The notes under the pieces are model-generated. The model was not told the origin of the DNA. It searched no databases and saw only the letters and a program-made list of their open reading frames with translations. Positions 13,962-15,919 of a stretch of 15,919 nt of DNA are shown here, in pieces (within the stretch, counting starts at the first letter, position 1; each line of letters starts with the position of its first letter). This DNA is from Bifidobacterium breve (GTDB lineage: Bacteria > Actinomycetota > Acidimicrobiia > IMCC26256 > PALSA-555): positions 1 to 15,919 of the forward strand of contig CAMDCC010000030.1 of the NCBI GenBank assembly GCA_945889545.1, given 5' to 3'. The translations under genes were made by a program, and so were the position numbers.

Positions 13962-14793
13962 TCACCGTGTCGGCTGCGTGGTACGTCTCTTCGCTCGACG
14001 GGAAGCGTCCGGTCCGCACGTCGTCCGCGTATCGGGCGACTGCGGCCGTGGCCTCGGTGGCGAGGTCGGCGTACCGGCGCACGAACTTGGGCGTGACCCG
14101 GGTCTCGAGCCCGAGGAGGTCGTGCATCACCAGCACCTGGCCGTCGCAGTGGCGACCGGCCCCGATCCCGATGGTGGGCACCGGGATCGTGTCGGTGACG
14201 AGCCGAGCCACGGCGTCGGGAACGCACTCGAGCACGACGGCGAAGCATCCGGCCTCGGCCAGCGCCACGGCGTCGTCGACGATGATCCTGGCCGCGTCGA
14301 GGTCTTTGCCCTGCACCCGGAACCCGCCGAGCGCGTGCACCGACTGTGGGGTGAGTCCGAGGTGGCCCATGACCGGGATCTCGGCGTCGAGGATGGCCTT
14401 GACGGCATCCAGCCGCTTGCGCCCGCCTTCGAGCTTCACGGCACCAGCGCCTGCGCGCACGAGCGTGGCGGCGTTGTGGACGGTCTCAGTGGTCGACACG
14501 TGGTAGCTGAGCCACGGCAGGTCGCCCACGATCAGCGCACGCGGGTGAGCCCGTGCGACGGCTCCAACATGGTGTGCCATGTCGGCGGTCGTGACCTGGA
14601 GCGTGTCGTCGTAGCCGAGCACCACGTTGGCGACGGAGTCGCCCACGAGGATGATGTCGACGCCACCGCCATCGGCAATCCGCGCCGTTGGCGCGTCGTA
14701 GGCGGTGACCATGACGATCGGCGTGCCGTCGCCCTTGCGCGCGGCCACCGCAGGCGCGGTGACTCGGCCCTTGGTAGGTGTTTGTGCGGTCAT
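13894..14793 (-). CDS. panB: 3-methyl-2-oxobutanoate hydroxymethyltransferase (ketopantoate hydroxymethyltransferase)
   Basis: PanB adds a hydroxymethyl group from methylene-tetrahydrofolate to 2-oxoisovalerate, the first step of pantothenate and CoA synthesis. The 299-residue protein has the family blocks MVTAYDAPTARIAD, VGDSVANVVLGYDDTLQVT, VGDLPW, VKLEGG, GHLGLTPQS and TIGIGAG..CDGQVLVMHD. Metal-binding and catalytic residues are visible: D52, D91, E122 and E189. A C-terminal acidic/Pro tail (about 286-299) is extra. The start is ATG 14793 with GGAGGGT upstream. The longer open frame to 15450 runs over the DUF5318 gene and is rejected. It overlaps the DUF192 gene and is preceded by a plausible promoter. 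Confidence 0.95.
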   Translation of the reverse strand: MTAQTPTKGRVTAPAVAARKGDGTPIVMVTAYDAPTARIADGGGVDIILVGDSVANVVLGYDDTLQVTTADMAHHVGAVARAHPRALIVGDLPWLSYHVSTTETVHNAATLVRAGAGAVKLEGGRKRLDAVKAILDAEIPVMGHLGLTPQSVHALGGFRVQGKDLDAARIIVDDAVALAEAGCFAVVLECVPDAVARLVTDTIPVPTIGIGAGRHCDGQVLVMHDLLGLETRVTPKFVRRYADLATEATAAVARYADDVRTGRFPSSEETYHAADTVSESLNLYTGDAEEDARTEPAPA

Positions 14794-14844
14794 CGTGTGA
14801 CCCTCCGTCGTCCAGGGCACGGACGGCTCCCGGCGACAACAAAA

Positions 14845-14872
14845 ACAATACCCCTGGAATCCGAAAACGCAA
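14845..14872 (-). promoter_or_regulatory. Candidate promoter for panB
   Basis: On the minus strand TTGCGT (14867-14872) and TATTGT (14845-14850) are separated by 16 bp, in an AT-rich patch 50-80 bp before the panB start. Motif match only, but the AT-rich patch stands out in this GC-rich region. Confidence 0.45.
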
Positions 14873-14899
14873 TGTGCCGCTCCGCAGTGAGGGAGCGAA

Positions 14900-15262
14900 T
14901 CAGACCGCGTAGCGGCGGCCGTGGAGCTCGTGACGCTGGAGGTAGTTCCATCGGCAGTCGAGGCATACCTCGACGATGTACCGCGAGAACTCCTCGTGGG
15001 TGGCGTCGAGCCGGGCCAGCTCGTGATGCGAGGTGATACAGCGGCCGTTGGCCGTACGCAGGGCATCGCCGTAGACGTAGGAGACGAGCCGCAGATGCTC
15101 GGAACCGCAGACGGGGCAGTCGCCACCGGCCGGTTCACCCACATGACGACCGGCCCGCAGAAGCTCGGGGTGGGCGTCGCAGACGTCGTGGCGGTCCCTT
15201 CGGCCGGCCCGCATGTCGCGGAGCACGGCTCGCCGAGCGAGCACGTAGTCGACGTCGCGCAT
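14900..15262 (-). CDS. DUF5318-family zinc-ribbon-like protein
   Basis: The 120-residue protein resembles the actinobacterial DUF5318 family. It opens with RDVDYVLARRAVLRDMRAGRR and VCDAHPELLRAGRHVGEP. It has two CxxC pairs (C49/C52 in CPVCG, C100/C103 in CLDCRWNYL) suited to one structural zinc. SYVYGDALR and a His-rich stretch lie between. Function is unknown. In mycobacteria a member lies beside a PadR gene, as here. The start is ATG 15262, matching the family N-terminus; the frame is open to 15346. The DUF5318 assignment is from memory of the family. Confidence 0.85.
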   Translation of the reverse strand: MRDVDYVLARRAVLRDMRAGRRDRHDVCDAHPELLRAGRHVGEPAGGDCPVCGSEHLRLVSYVYGDALRTANGRCITSHHELARLDATHEEFSRYIVEVCLDCRWNYLQRHELHGRRYAV

Positions 15263-15320
15263 TGGCGGCGAGTGTAGGCACGGCATCTGGCACCCACGCG
15301 CGCATCTCTTGGCAAGGCGC

Positions 15321-15349
15321 TTGACGCCGCCGGACCCATCGTGCATACT
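15321..15349 (+). promoter_or_regulatory. Promoter of the PadR-type gene
   Basis: TTGACG (15321-15326), a 17-bp spacer, and CATACT (15344-15349) form a near-consensus -35/-10 pair. The expected start of transcription falls at about 15356, at the first base of the palindrome. Confidence 0.6.
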
Positions 15350-15355
15350 TCACCT

Positions 15356-15378
15356 CGATATATCGGACCGATATATCG
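15356..15378. promoter_or_regulatory. 23-bp perfect palindromic operator, probable PadR autoregulation site
   Basis: Half-site CGATATATCGG (15356-15366) is mirrored exactly by CCGATATATCG (15368-15378) around a single central A. Each half itself contains the palindrome CGATATATCG. It overlaps the expected transcription start, so a bound dimer would block the promoter. PadR proteins typically repress their own gene through such AT-centred palindromes. Binding is inferred, but the symmetry is striking. Confidence 0.7.
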
Positions 15379-15418
15379 GACCTCACTTCTCTCAACACCC
15401 TGCCTGACGGAGCCATCT

Positions 15419-15919
15419 GTGCTGGAGTTCGCGGTTCTGGGACTGCTCAAAGAGCAACCTATGCATGGCTACGAGCTGAAGAAGCGGCTCGGTGAGACCC
15501 TCGGCTTCCTCTGGGGCGTCTCCTATGGCTCCCTGTATCCAGCCCTGCGGCGCCTCGAGCGCGAAGGCGCGATCCAGAGCGTGGGGCCCCGTCCCGTGCT
15601 GAACTCTGCCCCCGTGCCCACCGGATCGATCACCGGCGACCTCGCCGGCGCCCGCCGACGTGCGGGTGCCCGCCGGGCCGAGGGCAGCCGTCGCACCCGC
15701 AAGGCGTACCGGGTCACCGAGAAGGGTGAAGCCCTGCTCGTCGACCTACTGCTCGCCGACGACGACCGCGCCGACGACGACAAGGGCTTTGCCCTGAAGC
15801 TCGCCTTCTGCCGGCACGCCCCCACCGACGCGCGGCTGCGGTTCCTCGAGCGCCGCCGGGAGGCGCTGCTGAGTCGCACCGAACGCGCCCCCGGCGCGGC
15901 ACGAGGCGTCGAGCGCCCG
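15419..15919 (+). CDS. PadR-family transcriptional regulator (3' end outside window)
   Basis: At least 167 residues, open to the right edge. The winged-helix domain is plain: VLEFAVLGLLKEQPMHGYEL, then VSYGSLYPALRRLEREGAI. The wing is long: about 45 residues (GPRPVLNSAPVPTGS, then an Ala/Arg-rich stretch) separate the recognition helix from KAYRVTEKGEALL. Actinobacterial members of this subgroup also have an extended wing, though from memory usually a shorter one. The C-terminal part (FALKLAFCRHAPTDARLRFLERR) is the start of the dimerisation helices. The start is GTG 15419, with GGAG 7 nt upstream. The gene is divergent from the DUF5318 gene. The ligand is unknown. Confidence 0.9.
   Translation, partial: MLEFAVLGLLKEQPMHGYELKKRLGETLGFLWGVSYGSLYPALRRLEREGAIQSVGPRPVLNSAPVPTGSITGDLAGARRRAGARRAEGSRRTRKAYRVTEKGEALLVDLLLADDDRADDDKGFALKLAFCRHAPTDARLRFLERRREALLSRTERAPGAARGVERP

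Noticed and set aside
13978..15036. 352-residue open frame opposite panB
   Set aside because: Antisense to well-supported panB and DUF5318 genes, with low-complexity composition.
14794..15450. N-terminal extension of the panB frame
   Set aside because: It covers the DUF5318 gene and the candidate panB promoter, and known PanB proteins start at the ATG 14793 equivalent.
1..15919. CRISPR array, insertion sequence or rRNA operon
   Set aside because: No regularly spaced identical repeats with unique spacers, no transposase frame with flanking inverted repeats, and no rRNA-like sequence seen.

Overview
The window looks like a chromosomal segment of a high-GC actinobacterium. The supporting features are an archaeal/actinobacterial-type NucS mismatch endonuclease, a DUF5318 zinc-ribbon protein beside a PadR regulator, and the block rpsF-ssb-rpsR-rplI-dnaB. 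From memory, mycobacteria have a very similar order (PadR, DUF5318, then rpsF-ssb-rpsR-rplI and an intein-bearing dnaB). Here panB and a DUF192 gene sit between DUF5318 and rpsF. The sequence does not settle the lineage below phylum; a member of the Acidimicrobiia is a guess.

Left part (1-2300). A 5'-truncated gene of unknown function ends at 515. It is followed by a 41-bp 3' half of a tRNA-Gly(CCC) at 661-701, which looks like an integrase attachment-site remnant, so the left edge probably belongs to an integrated element. Next comes a HigB/Gp49-type toxin gene whose C-terminus is disrupted by an out-of-frame deletion, its HigA-like antitoxin, and a secreted protein gene with an apparent single-base frameshift.

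Middle part (2300-7060). Three minus-strand membrane protein genes come first: a membrane-anchored fibronectin-III protein, a small two-helix protein and a four-helix DUF2269-like protein. nucS is divergent from them. Two tandem paralogous genes for 59-60-residue hydrophobic miniproteins follow, with hairpins around them. A sulfotransferase-family gene converges and overlaps with tag (3-methyladenine glycosylase I).

Right part (7061-15919). On the minus strand, dnaB is interrupted by two large, mutually similar inteins, one in the Walker A loop and one in a second conserved helicase motif. Upstream of it are rplI, rpsR (with a long acidic C-terminal tail), ssb and rpsF, forming a tightly packed operon with 2-30-bp gaps and a 4-bp overlap. 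Further upstream are a DUF192 membrane-anchored protein, panB and the DUF5318 gene. A PadR-type regulator diverges at the right edge. It has a recognisable -35/-10 promoter and a perfect 23-bp palindrome at the expected transcription start, consistent with autorepression.

The core is a replication/translation block next to repair genes (nucS, tag) and pantothenate synthesis (panB). The accessory interest lies in the intein pair, the S18 tail, the paralogous miniproteins and the tRNA-anchored island edge. Gene-poor stretches are 516-731 (tRNA half and short repeats), 10952-11188 (repeats and a hairpin) and 13038-13382 (candidate promoter, degenerate repeat and a hairpin).
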